Origin: Haliclystus octoradiatus
Taxonomy: Eukaryota; Cnidaria; Staurozoa; Stauromedusae; Haliclystidae
Reading direction: 5' to 3'
DNA length: 64,000 nucleotides
NCBI GenBank assembly: GCA_916610825.1
Contig: OU744452.1
Span: 16,765,103 to 16,829,102, forward strand
How positions within the stretch are numbered: the stretch's first letter is position 1; every line of letters starts with the position of its first letter. The position numbers were made by a program, and so were the translations under genes. The notes under the pieces were generated by a model that worked only from the letters and a program-made list of their open reading frames with translations, was not told the origin of the DNA and searched no databases. Positions 32,701 to 43,508 of this stretch are shown piece by piece.

Positions 32701-34958
32701 TATTGAAATCAAGTGATCCTCCCTATCAACTAGGTCAAGATGAGTTTGATATAAGAGATGGAGATATTCACCGCATTAAAAAACTCTTTTGTCGTGCTAT
32801 AGGGTCCTCAAGTATATTCCATTAATATAGCTTAGATGTTGTTACCATCTTTATTTCACTCTGTTTCAGTTAATCACAGTTGTCAGCCAAATGCTGAAGT
32901 AACATTTCCTTACAATAATTCAACTTTGGTACTTGTTGCTTTGGCTGATGTCCAACCACAGGAGGTAGGCAAACATTTATAATACATGTTAATAATTTAA
33001 AGGTAATAATTATCGCCTTGATGACGTCGTAGCAGTTGGGGCTTTGAACGTTGGGCTCGATTATGGGTTCTATAAGTTTGCTAGTCAGGTCGGGCAAAAT
33101 CACACATGCTTATGATAGCGTATACTTATCAATCTGTTAAATGGGAACTATATACAGATTATAAACATGATTGCTATTTACAAAGACGACTGGTAATGGG
33201 TATCCGTTTTGGTTTTCTTAAATAAAATTGGAGTATCAACTTCAAGACTAAACAAATTTTGCAATTGTTACCTGTAAACATCTGAAAATCAAAAGTTTAG
33301 GTATAAAGTTTTGAGAATTTTTCAAATTATTTTTAATATTCTGGGGTATTCAAAATTAACAGAATTTTCGGGTATCAGTTCTATGGTTGTCAAAAAAATT
33401 GGATGACAAATGACACGCCCCTGTCGTGTACACCCTAGAATTACCTCCTGAGTGTAAGAGTATGCTTTCTGCATTGCTAATCCCCATTTTCTAGCTATAC
33501 AGAATATTCATGCTGAAGTTTCTCCGTTGAAACGATGTCTTTCGACTGCATATTTAAACCCGTATTTAAGTTGGCGTATCTTCTTAAATCTCGTTGTTTT
33601 ATAGGAAATCTGTATTTGCTACCTTGACGAATGTCAAAGAACGAGAAGCCGACATTCAAGACAAAAGATTCTACGGTTGGTTTTATAAATTCATATATTT
33701 TTCTTATCTAAACCCCCGTCTCGACCTTCTATCTACGGTCCTTTAAATGTTTAACTTTGTGTGTGGTCAATTCCAGTCCTTCACAATTTTCTCACAGTCA
33801 TTTATTGTATACGATAATTGAGTTATTTATCATTGAAAGCGTGTGTTTGTTCCAATCATGGTCCTGGTGACAGGATAGGATAGGAATTGATAGAGGTCCG
33901 AGTTATTCAACATCAGGGATCTGTATTTTCGTGCCCAGGAAATTGTTTAAAATTGCAATACTAATAAATTCATGTTTACTTGCCGTTTGGTGACTTTAAT
34001 CATTTGTAATATGATGTTTTTGAATCGACGCAATTTAGATCTATAAGTTTTCTATACATGAATTCTACTCCCTATTATGCTACTCATTACATAGAAATTA
34101 GAAAGCTGGCATCGGTCATTACCAATCAGTCAATGGTAAACACGGAGCCGTCAATATCGCTTTATATGAACCAAGTCGAACCCAAGGCAGTGTGAATGCA
34201 GTTTAAGTGGGTACGACCGATCGAACCCAGATTATTTTTTTCAAAAAAAAATGACCCCTGTTAAACCAATCAAATCGCTCAATATTTATATTGGATGACT
34301 AAATGAATTTGAAATGTTCCTTGCATAATAGAACAATAATAATAATACTATACAGTATTACTTTGGCACTGCTAAACAGGTTTTTCCCGTTGTGTTTCTT
34401 TCAGTTTGGAACATTATCTATTATTTCATTGTTTATTGAATAGAACTGCAGGACTGTTTTCTTTATCTGAATAGCTTGGCTTCGATGATCCTTTGCGGAA
34501 AACTCAGCTATTTTTTGTTACTAATAATATATTTGAAATTCAAAACTAAGAGATAGTCTTATGCTGAGCATGAACAACAAGTAATTTTATTTAAAAATTC
34601 AATATAGGCCTACATACCAACCTCTATATTAATAGTAGTAGTGTGTGTTTGTAAATAAATTATTTGTGGTCTGTCCGCGACTTATGTACGTCTCATTAGC
34701 AAAATAATACAGATAATCCATTATCGGGAAATTATGCAAACATTTGTGTTGAGATAACCTAATTTTACAGTAACAGATTTGTGGTATGAAAATTATGGTT
34801 TTCTAACGTAGTCCATATATTAAAATAGCCTTATTTTTGTTTTTAGGAATAATTATCTTTTCTCGTGTGAATGTTCATTGTGTCAAGATCAAATAAAAGA
34901 CGAAGATTTAACATCCGAAGACGATAATAATGATGACGATGATGATGAAATGGAATAA
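19418..34958 (+). CDS. SMYD5: SMYD5, SET and MYND domain protein lysine methyltransferase (complete)
   Basis: Protein-lysine methyltransferase of the SMYD family; vertebrate SMYD5 is reported to methylate histone and ribosomal protein lysines. Exons: 19418-19717, 20930-21054, 25217-25286, 26675-26779, 28105-28167, 29128-29198, 30361-30467, 31771-31827, 32870-32964, 33605-33675, 34847-34958; 1176 nt, 391 residues plus stop (human about 418). The split SET N-part opens with GKGRGLFATKSL (residues 13-24). The zinc-binding MYND-like region has ACHHC, CPDC (97-100) and RFCSVNC with YHQVLC. SET core: GSGLF near 291, NHSCQPN (301-307) for cofactor binding, and EICICYLDECQR from 332. The post-SET cysteines are CECSLC (362-367). 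It ends in an acidic D/E-rich tail like the vertebrate protein. The exon 10 donor is a weak 'gttggt', but the phase and family sequence support it. The start ATG is the first in frame before the conserved block. It diverges from NT5C2 and converges on CCDC142. Confidence 0.96.
19940..20750. repeat. Diverged tandem duplication of about 480 bp in SMYD5 intron 1
   Basis: Copy 1 (about 19943-20270) and copy 2 (about 20424-20750) share, in order, 'gttgaaaactat.aga', 'aatcccagg', 'cccctgaa.ct', 'ttttgctgaaatgat' and 'accgcccccacaccc'-like blocks. The short open frames here are chance. Confidence 0.7.
21055..23913. other. Left part of SMYD5 intron 2
   Basis: No exon or known repeat recognised apart from the ATG microsatellite. 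A weak match to the 'cgtta..cttcagac' motif of the 38.6-kb hairpin lies near 21475-21520. Confidence 0.45.
23707..23739. repeat. (ATG)n microsatellite
   Basis: About eleven GAT/ATG units in SMYD5 intron 2. Confidence 0.85.
23914..24206. mobile_element. 293-bp MITE with GGTCCGGTCGCC termini
   Basis: The right end AAAGTGTCCGGCGACCGG.. is the inverse of the left end. At the left the first 15 bases (agaggtccggtcgcc) are present twice in tandem. Non-coding. In SMYD5 intron 2. Confidence 0.8.
25497..25770. mobile_element. hAT-like MITE, family H1
   Basis: 274 bp with perfect terminal inverted repeats of about 29 bp (CAGAGCCATCTATTTACAAG...). The interior is non-coding apart from chance frames. 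Flanking octamers do not match (AGTAGTAC versus GCAACATT), so no target duplication is seen here. In SMYD5 intron 3. Confidence 0.85.
25771..25960. mobile_element. MITE family R, adjoining a hAT MITE
   Basis: Runs from 'attgacctgcggtcgctac' to 'ccggtcatttttgcccttt'; its left terminus is replaced by the end of the H1 MITE at 25770. Confidence 0.6.
27159..27693. repeat. GTTCATGAAC foldback element interrupted by a hAT MITE
   Basis: Left end 'cccctgtgaaataacgttca', right end 'ctcctggactgtttttcact'. Before the insertion the interior is a roughly 80-bp tandem repeat, about 2.5 units, of 'gttaaatg.ccc' plus 'ctgttcatgaactgtttgtg'. The MITE occupies 27375-27655. Confidence 0.83.
27375..27655. mobile_element. 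hAT-like MITE, family H1, inserted in a foldback repeat
   Basis: 281 bp, nearly the same as the copy at 25497-25770, with the same CAGAGCC termini. The flanks are TTTGTAAA (27367-27374) and TTTGTGAA (27656-27663), an 8-bp duplication with one difference. It interrupts the GTTCATGAAC element at 27159-27693. Confidence 0.88.
27873..28078. repeat. GTTCATGAAC foldback element
   Basis: Left end 'cccttgtgaaaaacagtcca', right end 'ctcctggactgttttcgcag' plus 'ggg', interior GTTCATGAACGTTAAATGGC and repeated cagttcatgaa blocks. It ends 27 bp before SMYD5 exon 5 (28105). Confidence 0.87.
28219..28583 (+). mobile_element. tRNA-derived SINE, family 1
   Basis: Same family, plus strand, in SMYD5 intron 5, starting 52 bp after exon 5. 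A box 'tgctcagatgg' is good; the B box is decayed (gctcaaatcc). Ends 'gcgacaccgtctacatta'. Confidence 0.85.
29352..30030. mobile_element. hAT-type non-autonomous transposon, family H2, 679 bp
   Basis: Begins CAGGGTCCAACAAAA and ends TTTGTTGGACCCTG. It is bounded by a perfect 8-bp target duplication GCGGCTAC (29344-29351 and 30031-30038). The subterminal block 'tttccggaaggc' is inverted at both ends. No transposase frame. In SMYD5 intron 6. Confidence 0.92.
30093..30225. repeat. GTTCATGAAC foldback element
   Basis: Left end 'cccctgtgaaaaacagttca', right end 'tggactgtattttgcaagag'. It starts 55 bp after the hAT element 29352-30030 in SMYD5 intron 6. Confidence 0.82.
32400..32562. mobile_element. 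hAT-type MITE, family H2, partial
   Basis: The right part 'ttccgagatttaggatccca' to 'ttgtcgaacattg' matches the family; the left boundary is uncertain. In SMYD5 intron 8. Confidence 0.55.
33676..34846. other. SMYD5 intron 10
   Basis: No repeat or additional exon recognised. It begins with the unusual donor gttggt. Confidence 0.45.
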
Positions 34959-35022
34959 AATTATTACAAAATTAAAGAGAACGTATATATTAATTTCATT
35001 TGTTGTGTATATTTGGTAAAAA

Positions 35023-35028
35023 AATAAA
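35023..35028 (+). terminator. SMYD5 poly(A) signal
   Basis: Canonical AATAAA 65 nt after the SMYD5 stop codon, ahead of the convergent CCDC142 3' end. Confidence 0.6.
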
Positions 35029-35103
35029 TATGGATTTTCTATATGTACAATTTTTACAAATTATATTTGATTTGATTTTTTATTCAAAAATTCAAGAAAT
35101 ATT

Positions 35104-35109
35104 TTTATT
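35104..35109 (-). terminator. CCDC142 poly(A) signal
   Basis: AATAAA on the minus strand, about 75 nt past the CCDC142 stop. A second copy at 35167-35172 lies only 11 nt past the stop and is less likely to be the main site. Confidence 0.5.
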
Positions 35110-35182
35110 GAAGTTAACAGATAATTTCGAATAAATATGTTAATTAATACAATTTATGTGTCGATTTTTATTGTTGTATATG

Positions 35183-38100
35183 TTATGATAAACATAAAAG
35201 TTTACTTTTAGTATGGTTGCCTTTGACACGAAGCAACAGCCATTTTTCTTTGTTAGGTATTTCAACATCACGGATGAACTCATCAAAATTTGTTACTTCT
35301 GAACCTGAAGAAATTAGAATAAAATGCTGTTACTTAGATGCTGTGAAAAGTTTTGCTACTCATATAATTTAGACTATTAATCCCAAACTTATACGCCGTA
35401 AATCGAGAGGCGATCCATCAAAAAATGGTTCGGCACGCCTGAAAGTACGGCGATTAATTTTTGGGTCGACCCAATCTCGAAAGTACGGCTGGTCGAGGCG
35501 TACCAAACTGAAAACAGCCGTACCGTTTGAAATATAATTGAACGATACGTCGTACTTTCATGAGCCGTTCCAGTTATCAAAAGGTAGAAATCGGAAAGTT
35601 TTCGTCACTTCCAGGGGGGGGGGTTGGTTTCTGTTTAACAGTATAACCTAGGGGTTTTCTAACTAGCATTATACTTTCATAAAATAATTGTCAAATCATT
35701 TGATTTCATGTAATTAAAAGAATCGTCTGCCTTACTATGACCTAGATATTACATGTCAACAATAATATTAAAGGTTGGCAAAACAAATTAAATCAGACAC
35801 AAAGGACAGATGTTATGAAATTTAATTTATTTGTTCTGATTTGTTGAAAGCAGTGATATTTCAAGCGTTTTATCAGACGATATTAAAAAACACAATTGCA
35901 AAAATTGAAATGAGAACGATATCGGATTGATCGAGAGAATATCGCATTTCTTTCAGAATAAGAGGAAGAACACTTACAAAGTGTCACACCCCCTTTTGAC
36001 CGTAAATCTCATCACCAGGACCTAAACATTTTCCAGGGTTAGGTATTCAAGAAATCTCCAGGGTCCAAAATTTCTCTTGTGGTCCCTATATTTAGTCATT
36101 TTTAATTCTAGAAACTGATTGACAGCAAAATGAAATTCTATACAAGCATACCTTGTGAAATATTTGATGATGTACTAACACTACTTGCTCCACTACATTC
36201 AGAATCTGTATGACTGACTCTTCTACGTTGTGATTGACATGAAAGTAGACTAATTGTATCATGCATTTGCATAAATTCACTAATTCCAACAACAGAGGCA
36301 ATTGTGTCTTGTGATAAATCTGAGATCAATTCTAACAGCCATCTTTGAAATTCATTTAGATCAAATCGAAGCTGATGGGCACCAGTTAAACTAAAAATAT
36401 AAAATAAAGAGAAGAATTATTAACCTTTTTTTTTTTGCTGATAAATTAACAATATGAAACTACAACTATTATTAACTTAGGTTCTGATGTTCATTTTATT
36501 AAGGAAATATTATTAATAATTATATCCGTTAATGCCACGAAGAGAGTAAAACGCAACATAGTCTGAGGGTAACTCATACGACAGTTATACGGGGACGTGC
36601 CACATTTTTGGCATGATGTTGCGTACGTAAGCTAGGATTCAGCTAATCGTTGAAAAATTATGAATCATATTGAATTTTTGAAAAAATAAATGATGCCATT
36701 CAACACCATGCTGGATATATATCGTATAAAGAAACAATATCATATAATTACATGCAACACGCGTTTCCTTGTAAGACGTCTCTCGCGTACAAGTAGAATT
36801 TCACAACAGTTAGGCCGCAGTAGCAAATATTTTGTCTCCATATATATTCGATGTATTTGAAACGGTCTATAGGAGCAAATTTACATTATAAGTGGTTGAC
36901 AATAGGGAGATATTGTTTGGCGCTTTTTTAATATTATAGTCTCTTTCAAACTTATATGATATCAGTTGATATGCATGATTTGACAGCGGTAAAACCAAAT
37001 GCTATGGTATATAGATAATGGAACAGTTATAAAAAGACCACACATAGTAAATGGGATAGGCAAACAATTAAAAAGTCATATATCAGAACCCATATTGAGT
37101 CATTGTTATGATAGTTAATTTCAAGCTGCTAAGATAGGAAGAAAATATGAATAACATGATCTCTTCTTGCAACAAACAAAAAAGAATAAAATCAAGGAGT
37201 GCATGGTTTAATAAGAATTTGCTTTTCCGAACTATAGGATTATACACTGTTCAGTTTCAATATTTTGCCAAGTTACAAGGAAATTGAACTGAGTAAAGGG
37301 AGAAACAAAATGTGTTAGCGTAGCTGAAATAAAATTACCTGAACATGATTTCTTTCTTTAAAATATATGTCATCCATGCCTCGACAAAACTTTGTACACA
37401 AACAGTTAGCGTTGCGCATGAATCTTCTTCGTCAAGAATAGAAAGACTGGAAACAAGTGGTGCTAGTACTTGTGTGGCAACCAATACAACATATGAATTA
37501 GGTTCAGTAACAGAGGCATTTGATTCTAAAACCAAAATTAAAAACAATTAAAAATTAAAATTAATATATAACGGATACTATATGTGATGTGATGTGATGT
37601 GATATATATTTGATCATAAAAAGCATACATAGTAATTACATTACAGAAGTAAGCTATATAAATTATGATCAGGATCAGCCCTGCTTGTTTGTTTGGGTGA
37701 CCCACAGTTAACAAGTCCTCAAATAATTGAGATATTAGGTATAAAGTCCTATGAATAATATTATTAGATTGGTAGATAGAAATATTATAGTACTTAATAT
37801 GGTTTTACATTTTTAAGCAGTACATTTTGAATTAAAAGCAATTTATGGCTATTGTGTTTTGCAATAATTTAAAACAAATTTCAAAATACAGTAGGTACAA
37901 CATTTTAGATAATACTTTATATCAGCGTTTAAAGGAACAAAGGTTGCAAAAAAGATAAAATTAGGATTTGATCTGTTTGTTAATTTGCTTCCCATATATA
38001 ACAGTCACGTTCAGTGCAGGTTGTGTTATATTTGTCAGTCAGGTACTTTTTTTTAGGTAGCTAGTGAAACTAGAAATCGGAAGCTGCAAATTAAAATCGA

Positions 38101-38787
38101 AAGTAAAAGAATTCCACAAAGTTGGGAAATAGTAAGAGGGGAAATATTAGTGCAAGGAAGATCTGGCAAAAGGTGGGATAAAAACGTTGTTTTGCCGCCG
38201 ATGGTTTTGTCGAAATTGAAAAATTGCGGATATCGAAGTGGGACAACGGTTTTTGATGACTGAATGCAGGAGTGCAAATACTTTGACGTTGTACAAATCA
38301 CCAATTTTAAAAGAGGATCCGAGCGTGTCAGCCTTTGTAATATAATAAATAGAATATATGTTCTTCTGGCGGTCCGGAGAAAGTGTTAACTTGTATGTAT
38401 GTATGTATGTATGTGTGTATGTATTTTTGTAGCACAATGGCTATTAACAGGCAAATGAACAAAGGAGGATATTTTTAAATGTATCCTGACTTACATGTGA
38501 CCTTTAAAAAAAAAGTATATATATATATATATATATAATAAAGTAATTGTGTGGGCAAAACATCAATTTGAGTGCTCAATGCTAAAAGCAGAGCAATATA
38601 AATAGTAGATCAAAGATCACGAGTTTATTCCGTTACCCTGAGTTTCGCGTAAAGACGCTCTTCAGACGGTTTTATTAAAAAATAAAATAGAAAAAAAAAA
38701 AAAAAAAAAATTTTTTAATAAAACCGTCTGAAGAGCGTCTTTACGCGAAACTCAGAGTAACGGAATAAACTCGTGATCTTTGATCTA

Positions 38788-38820
<33 letters not shown>

Positions 38821-41800
38821 ACGGTTAAGAAAGCTATGTTATCAGAAATAATTAACAGGCAAAGGAATAGTTACAGAACTGTGATAAATTAACGTGATTA
38901 AAGTTTAAAATTGAATGTTTGTAAAGAACTAGACGATATAACTTCTTCAGGAAGAGAGTTCCATGGCTTGATTATTCTATTTGCAAAGTAATGTTTGCAA
39001 CAGTCATAGTGAAATGATTTAGTTGGGTACAGCGTCAGTGAATGTCCACGCAAGGAATATTTAGAATGTTTAATAGTGAAAAACTCATCTGGAGCCAAGT
39101 CAATCAAGTTTTTCAAAATTCTGAAGACCATGTGAAGATCAAACTTAAGGCGGTGTAATTCTAGAGACTAATTTGATCTACTGTCATAGTATTGTCAAGC
39201 AAAACTACCATCAATAAACAATCAGCAATAAAAACGGATTGTAATCCGATTGTAATCCGATTGTAATCACAATAAAAATATTTGGATTGAAACGATTCTT
39301 TTTGTTCGGCAGAAATATATCACAAATCAACTCGTGTGCGTTCTTTAAAACATTATCAGATTGGTTTGTCATCATTACCTTTGAAATTTTTTTTTTGTTT
39401 AGCTTTGATCGTTAAAATCTAACGGAATATTCCATCAAATAGAATCTATATGATTGTGTCTAGACAATCGATAGAAAAAAGTAATTGCAGCACCGCACAC
39501 GAAGGTAATAATATACATCTTATCTTTGTTCAATTTAAAAGTAACTTACTTGATGATCGTTTTTTCCATTGCTTGATTGGTGGAAAATTCTCTTCAAAAC
39601 AATCAAACGTTCGACTTTTAATTGATTTGATCAAAGCCGTATCTGTCCATTTTGAATAATCCTAAAAATTAGATGAAAAATACATAGAAATAGAAAATGG
39701 ATGATCTACTATCTAACTATCAAATTATCTGTAAACAATTTGGATTTGTAGTTTTGAGTTGTACTTGTACCATACTAGTTTAGGTGTTTCTATATAAACT
39801 ATGGTTAATTGTAAAGCTAAACATTAGAGACACTAAAGACTCGAATTTCAATTCCACGACCAAACAGAGCCAAAGGCATTGAATTCATTGAATTCATCGT
39901 ATATTCTCTGTCTGGTTTATGGCATAATGTACATTGTGATTTTGTTGAACATTTTCCAAAAACCGGGTAAGCTAGCAGCTCACCGGAGTTACTTAGTATT
40001 TGCGTGTGTGTGCATCGTTTTATGGTCGGATGACCAGAACCTGACGCCAACCAATAGTTCTAGTCAGGGATTGAGCTCAAGACCGTACGGGCCGAGGTTC
40101 AAAGCATTAACTAAATTACTAATTTAGAACATATCCTAAATAAAATTAACAAACTAAAGTGCGTGTAGGCTATATATATTATATAGACATACCCTTAAAT
40201 AATCCAATTGCTTTTTCACAATAACTAAATCTCTAGTTAGATATTTGGAATATTCCACCGTATTACTGTTTTCAATATCTTCACAATCTGTTAACATCGT
40301 ATCAAATTCATTTACTAATGATTGTACGATTTTTCCATCATGTCTTGAAACAGTGAAATAAGCATCCCAAGAACCAGATGATAATAATTGTTGTAATTTA
40401 CATCTCATCCATAATAAACCAGTTTCAACTTGACTTTGTAATGATAATTGTGATGTAACAGTTGGTCTCCAAAAACAAACATCTTCAGAAAAGTCATCTT
40501 CGGTTGTATTTAATGATAATGTTGAACATTTATTGCTTCCAGAAGAAGATGGTATTTTTCTTAATAAATTGAAACATTTTAAGTATTTACACATGCTTTT
40601 GGTCACTTTTGGACTTTCTGAACCGGTTAAACGGCATTTATCTTTACTTGAGATAACCATGAAGGAGTTAAGCTCTGAAAATTGAGTAAAAAATATACAA
40701 TACATTTTTAGGATTATTTATCATATTAGATGTTATCTAATAGTTAAGGGATATAGTGCTCAATGTCATATGATACAGCTGTGAATATTAATAATTGTAA
40801 AGATAGGAAGGACGTTCATACATAACATAAAAGATTTGTATCAATTTTCTTTGGGTGTGTAAATAGATTTGGCAATTTTTTATTTTTTGAGAGTATACGT
40901 TTATGTTTTACCATTTTACAGAAGAAAGATTTCAACATTCCAAGAAACTTTCTTACAGGATTTCGTCTTTTACGGACTTTTACAGCATCACAATTAACAA
41001 AACTTTCACATTCGGATTCACTGCATGCGATTTATTACTAGCCAAATTTAAAAATAAACAAATTATTGATACAGAACTATGCCAGATTGATTTCAAGGGA
41101 TTCTTCTGCATAATAATTTATCAAAAAGTGTCTGGAAATTGTTAGACAACGTATTTTGTTCATCCTTTTTAAAACAAAAAGAGCAATCGACAAAGATTAA
41201 AATTATAGAACACAACAACTAAGCCCATCTAAAAGCGGAATAAATATTCAAACGTAATACCTTGTATTCAAATGTAAACAAATCAATTATTAGTAGAAAA
41301 TAAAAGTAGCAATAAATCCTCTAACACGTACCTGCTTCCCAATCAAAATAAGTAGCATCAAGTTGCACACACGAAGCATTAACAAGCAATGCATTTACAG
41401 CATCGTGATCAGTATTTTCTACAAATTGATAACAACATATAATATTTTGCAGGCGCCACCAGTCAATGATTTTTGATATTACACATCATTGAGATTTGAA
41501 AACAACGACTACATCAAAGTAAAAATGCCAATCTGTTTTACTATACAAATCAAATGTTTCTTTATATGGGAGGTCTAGGTACTGCATAGGAGGTATTAAA
41601 CTATATATTGTTATATTAAATATATTGCCTAAATGGTATTGTATTGTTTAAACTTGTTCCATTTGAATGAGTTTAAATGAAAGGTCGTTGTAGAGGCCTG
41701 TAGAGGTCTGGGGGGGATAGCCACCCACATATTTTTATTGAAAACGCAGCCTATATCGTTTAAATAAATTAATAAACAACTTAATAGAATACGGATAAAA

Positions 41801-43508
41801 CAAAAACATTTTATCAGGACTTTGAAGCAATAATAATGATAAACATTGGAAACATGAAATTTGAAAGCAGATGGAATATATATTTGAATAAAATATATTT
41901 ATATATACCTTTTTGAAAATTGATAGCCAGAGAACGGAATACCAATTTCGTGTAATTTTGAATATCTTCGATGGTGGCGCTTGATTGTGTGGGTGTATAA
42001 ACGTAGCTATTGTGTAATGGAATAATTGATGGACAGTAGAACGCATCTATTAAACGAACATAAAAGCAAATACCGTCACGCCAGAGATTGTTCGATAGAA
42101 ATTCGACTAAATCGTTATTGTTCGAATCATTGGTTTCTCGTAATTCGTTGATATTCTGTTCTTGTAGCAATCTTGTTACTTGCGTTTGTGTTAATGAAAT
42201 ACCTTTATTTAACATCATATCTTTAAGTTGTGCTGTTAAATCTATACCATTTCGTGTTTCAAAATTATTATTATTAGAACCATATACTTTTGTATTTTTA
42301 CCACCCAACGTGTATTTTGAATGAAGTAAGCCGTAGCAGATAACATCGTACAAATCTTTTTCAGTTCTCCATCGATGTAATAAATAACGTTTAAATTTTT
42401 TTAATCGTAATTTTTTTAACTCACTTGGATTTGTTTCAGTGTCATTTTCAATTATTATATGATTAATAGAACTAATCATATCATTTGATAATTGTTTTGA
42501 TTTTTCATAATTAATAAGTGATAAATAAAATTTCAATTCAGATTGATTTGAAGGAACATCTAAACTATTAAAACATGTTTGATAATGTCTTGATTCAAGT
42601 GAATTATTAAATATTCTTTTTAGATTATTTGTACTTTGATATAATTTGTAACCAACTTGAAAAGATCGTAATGAATTGGGTGTTGTAGATATAATTTCAA
42701 GATTTAATTTGCATAGTTGTAAGACGGATAATTTCACATTTGATACATTTAAGTTGTCAAATGAACTAATTATAGAAGCATTTGCTATTTCCATCTGCTT
42801 CCTTAACGAAGTAACGATATTGATCCATTTTCCATTAGTTAGCATACTTTCAATTGAATCTCCTAACCTTTCCAAATCAGCTAAAAAATCAGACCAAAAG
42901 CAAAGTTTTTCTACAAAATTATCAACGCTATCTGATAATTTTAAAAACATTGTTGTTATTTTACTACATGCTTTAGATAAAGCAGTATTCATAGCATTAT
43001 TAATTATTGTTGTTTTCCATGCCAAAAATAAATCGTTTTGATAAGTTGTAATTTCCTCAATACGTTTTAATATCTTTCGTCCTAATAATAGTATTGAAAA
43101 ACCATCTTTCAAACGTATTAATACACTTTTAACTTGATTTTTATGATTTATATCATGAATAGTTCGATATGTAGTAAATTCATTTTGAAAATGGTGAAAT
43201 CCTTTCGTTTCTTCACGTGTATAGACGGCACACGCGGAATTTTGACGACAACGCGAAGTTAGCCCTGTAAAAATTGGTCTAATTGTATTATCTAGATCAT
43301 TCTTCTCAGCTGGTAATAAGGCAAAATTAGTGCCACGATAAGTAGACTTATGTTGTTCTACTTTTTTAGTATCTCCGTTACTTTCTAACCCAATCGTTTG
43401 TGTTCCACTGCGGAGAGATGTAGATGATTGAAACTTTTCTTGTGAATATCCAGAGCCGGGTCCAGAGCTCATAGCCATAAAATTTAAATTCGTTGATTCA
43501 ATTAACAT
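35183..43508 (-). CDS. CCDC142: CCDC142, coiled-coil domain-containing protein 142 (complete)
   Basis: Orthologue of CCDC142, a conserved animal protein of unknown molecular function. Exons 5'->3': 43508-41909 (1600 nt), 41418-41332, 40674-40193, 39661-39550, 37525-37339, 36390-36152, 35304-35183; 2829 nt, 942 residues plus stop, longer than the human protein (about 740). Best anchors are in the C-terminal part: AWMTYILKKEIMFSLTGAHQ matches human AWLDHILTHGIRFSLQGALQ, and the final exon NKEKWLLLR...LLCLS matches the human C-terminal NQQAWLALR block. The N-terminal half is helix-rich with L/I/K/N-rich stretches. No signal peptide or membrane segment is evident. The ATG at 43508 is used because the frame is closed by a stop just upstream; MAMSSGPG a few codons later is an alternative. 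Intron 4 carries a LINE 3' fragment and a long hairpin. Confidence 0.92.
38394..38415. repeat. (TATG)n microsatellite
   Basis: Five to six TATG units in CCDC142 intron 4. Confidence 0.8.
38596..38797. repeat. Near-perfect hairpin, arms of about 85 bp
   Basis: The left arm (38596-38681) and right arm (38711-38797) are inverted copies with one clear mismatch (gttaccctgag versus ctcagagtaac), separated by about 29 bp that is mostly poly-A. The motif 'gagtttcgcg...cttcagacgg' also occurs once near 4103-4150. In CCDC142 intron 4. Confidence 0.9.
38890..39178 (-). mobile_element. 3' fragment of a LINE in CCDC142 intron 4
   Basis: The minus strand reads LELHRLKFDLHMVFRILKNL, then YSLRGHSLTLYPTKS and NRIIKPWNSLPEEVI, the C-terminal region typical of CR1/Jockey-type ORF2 (compare NRVIPWWNSLPEK in the LINE at 46.5 kb). 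It is 5'-truncated, open in one frame, and followed by a short AT-rich 3' tail ending in TA repeats near 38795. Confidence 0.8.
39958..40105 (-). mobile_element. SINE, family 2, diverged copy
   Basis: Shares 'aaccgggtaagct', 'caccggagt', 'cctgacgccaacc', 'agtcagggattgag' and 'ccg.acgggccg' with the copy at 45825-46012. Lies in CCDC142 intron 3. Confidence 0.65.

Noticed and set aside
40903-41145. 80-codon plus-strand frame
   Set aside because: Lies in CCDC142 intron 2 and has no recognisable family features.
41735-42046. 103-codon minus-strand frame overlapping CCDC142 exon 1
   Set aside because: It is an alternative frame of the CCDC142 exon and its intron; the exon's own frame matches the gene model.
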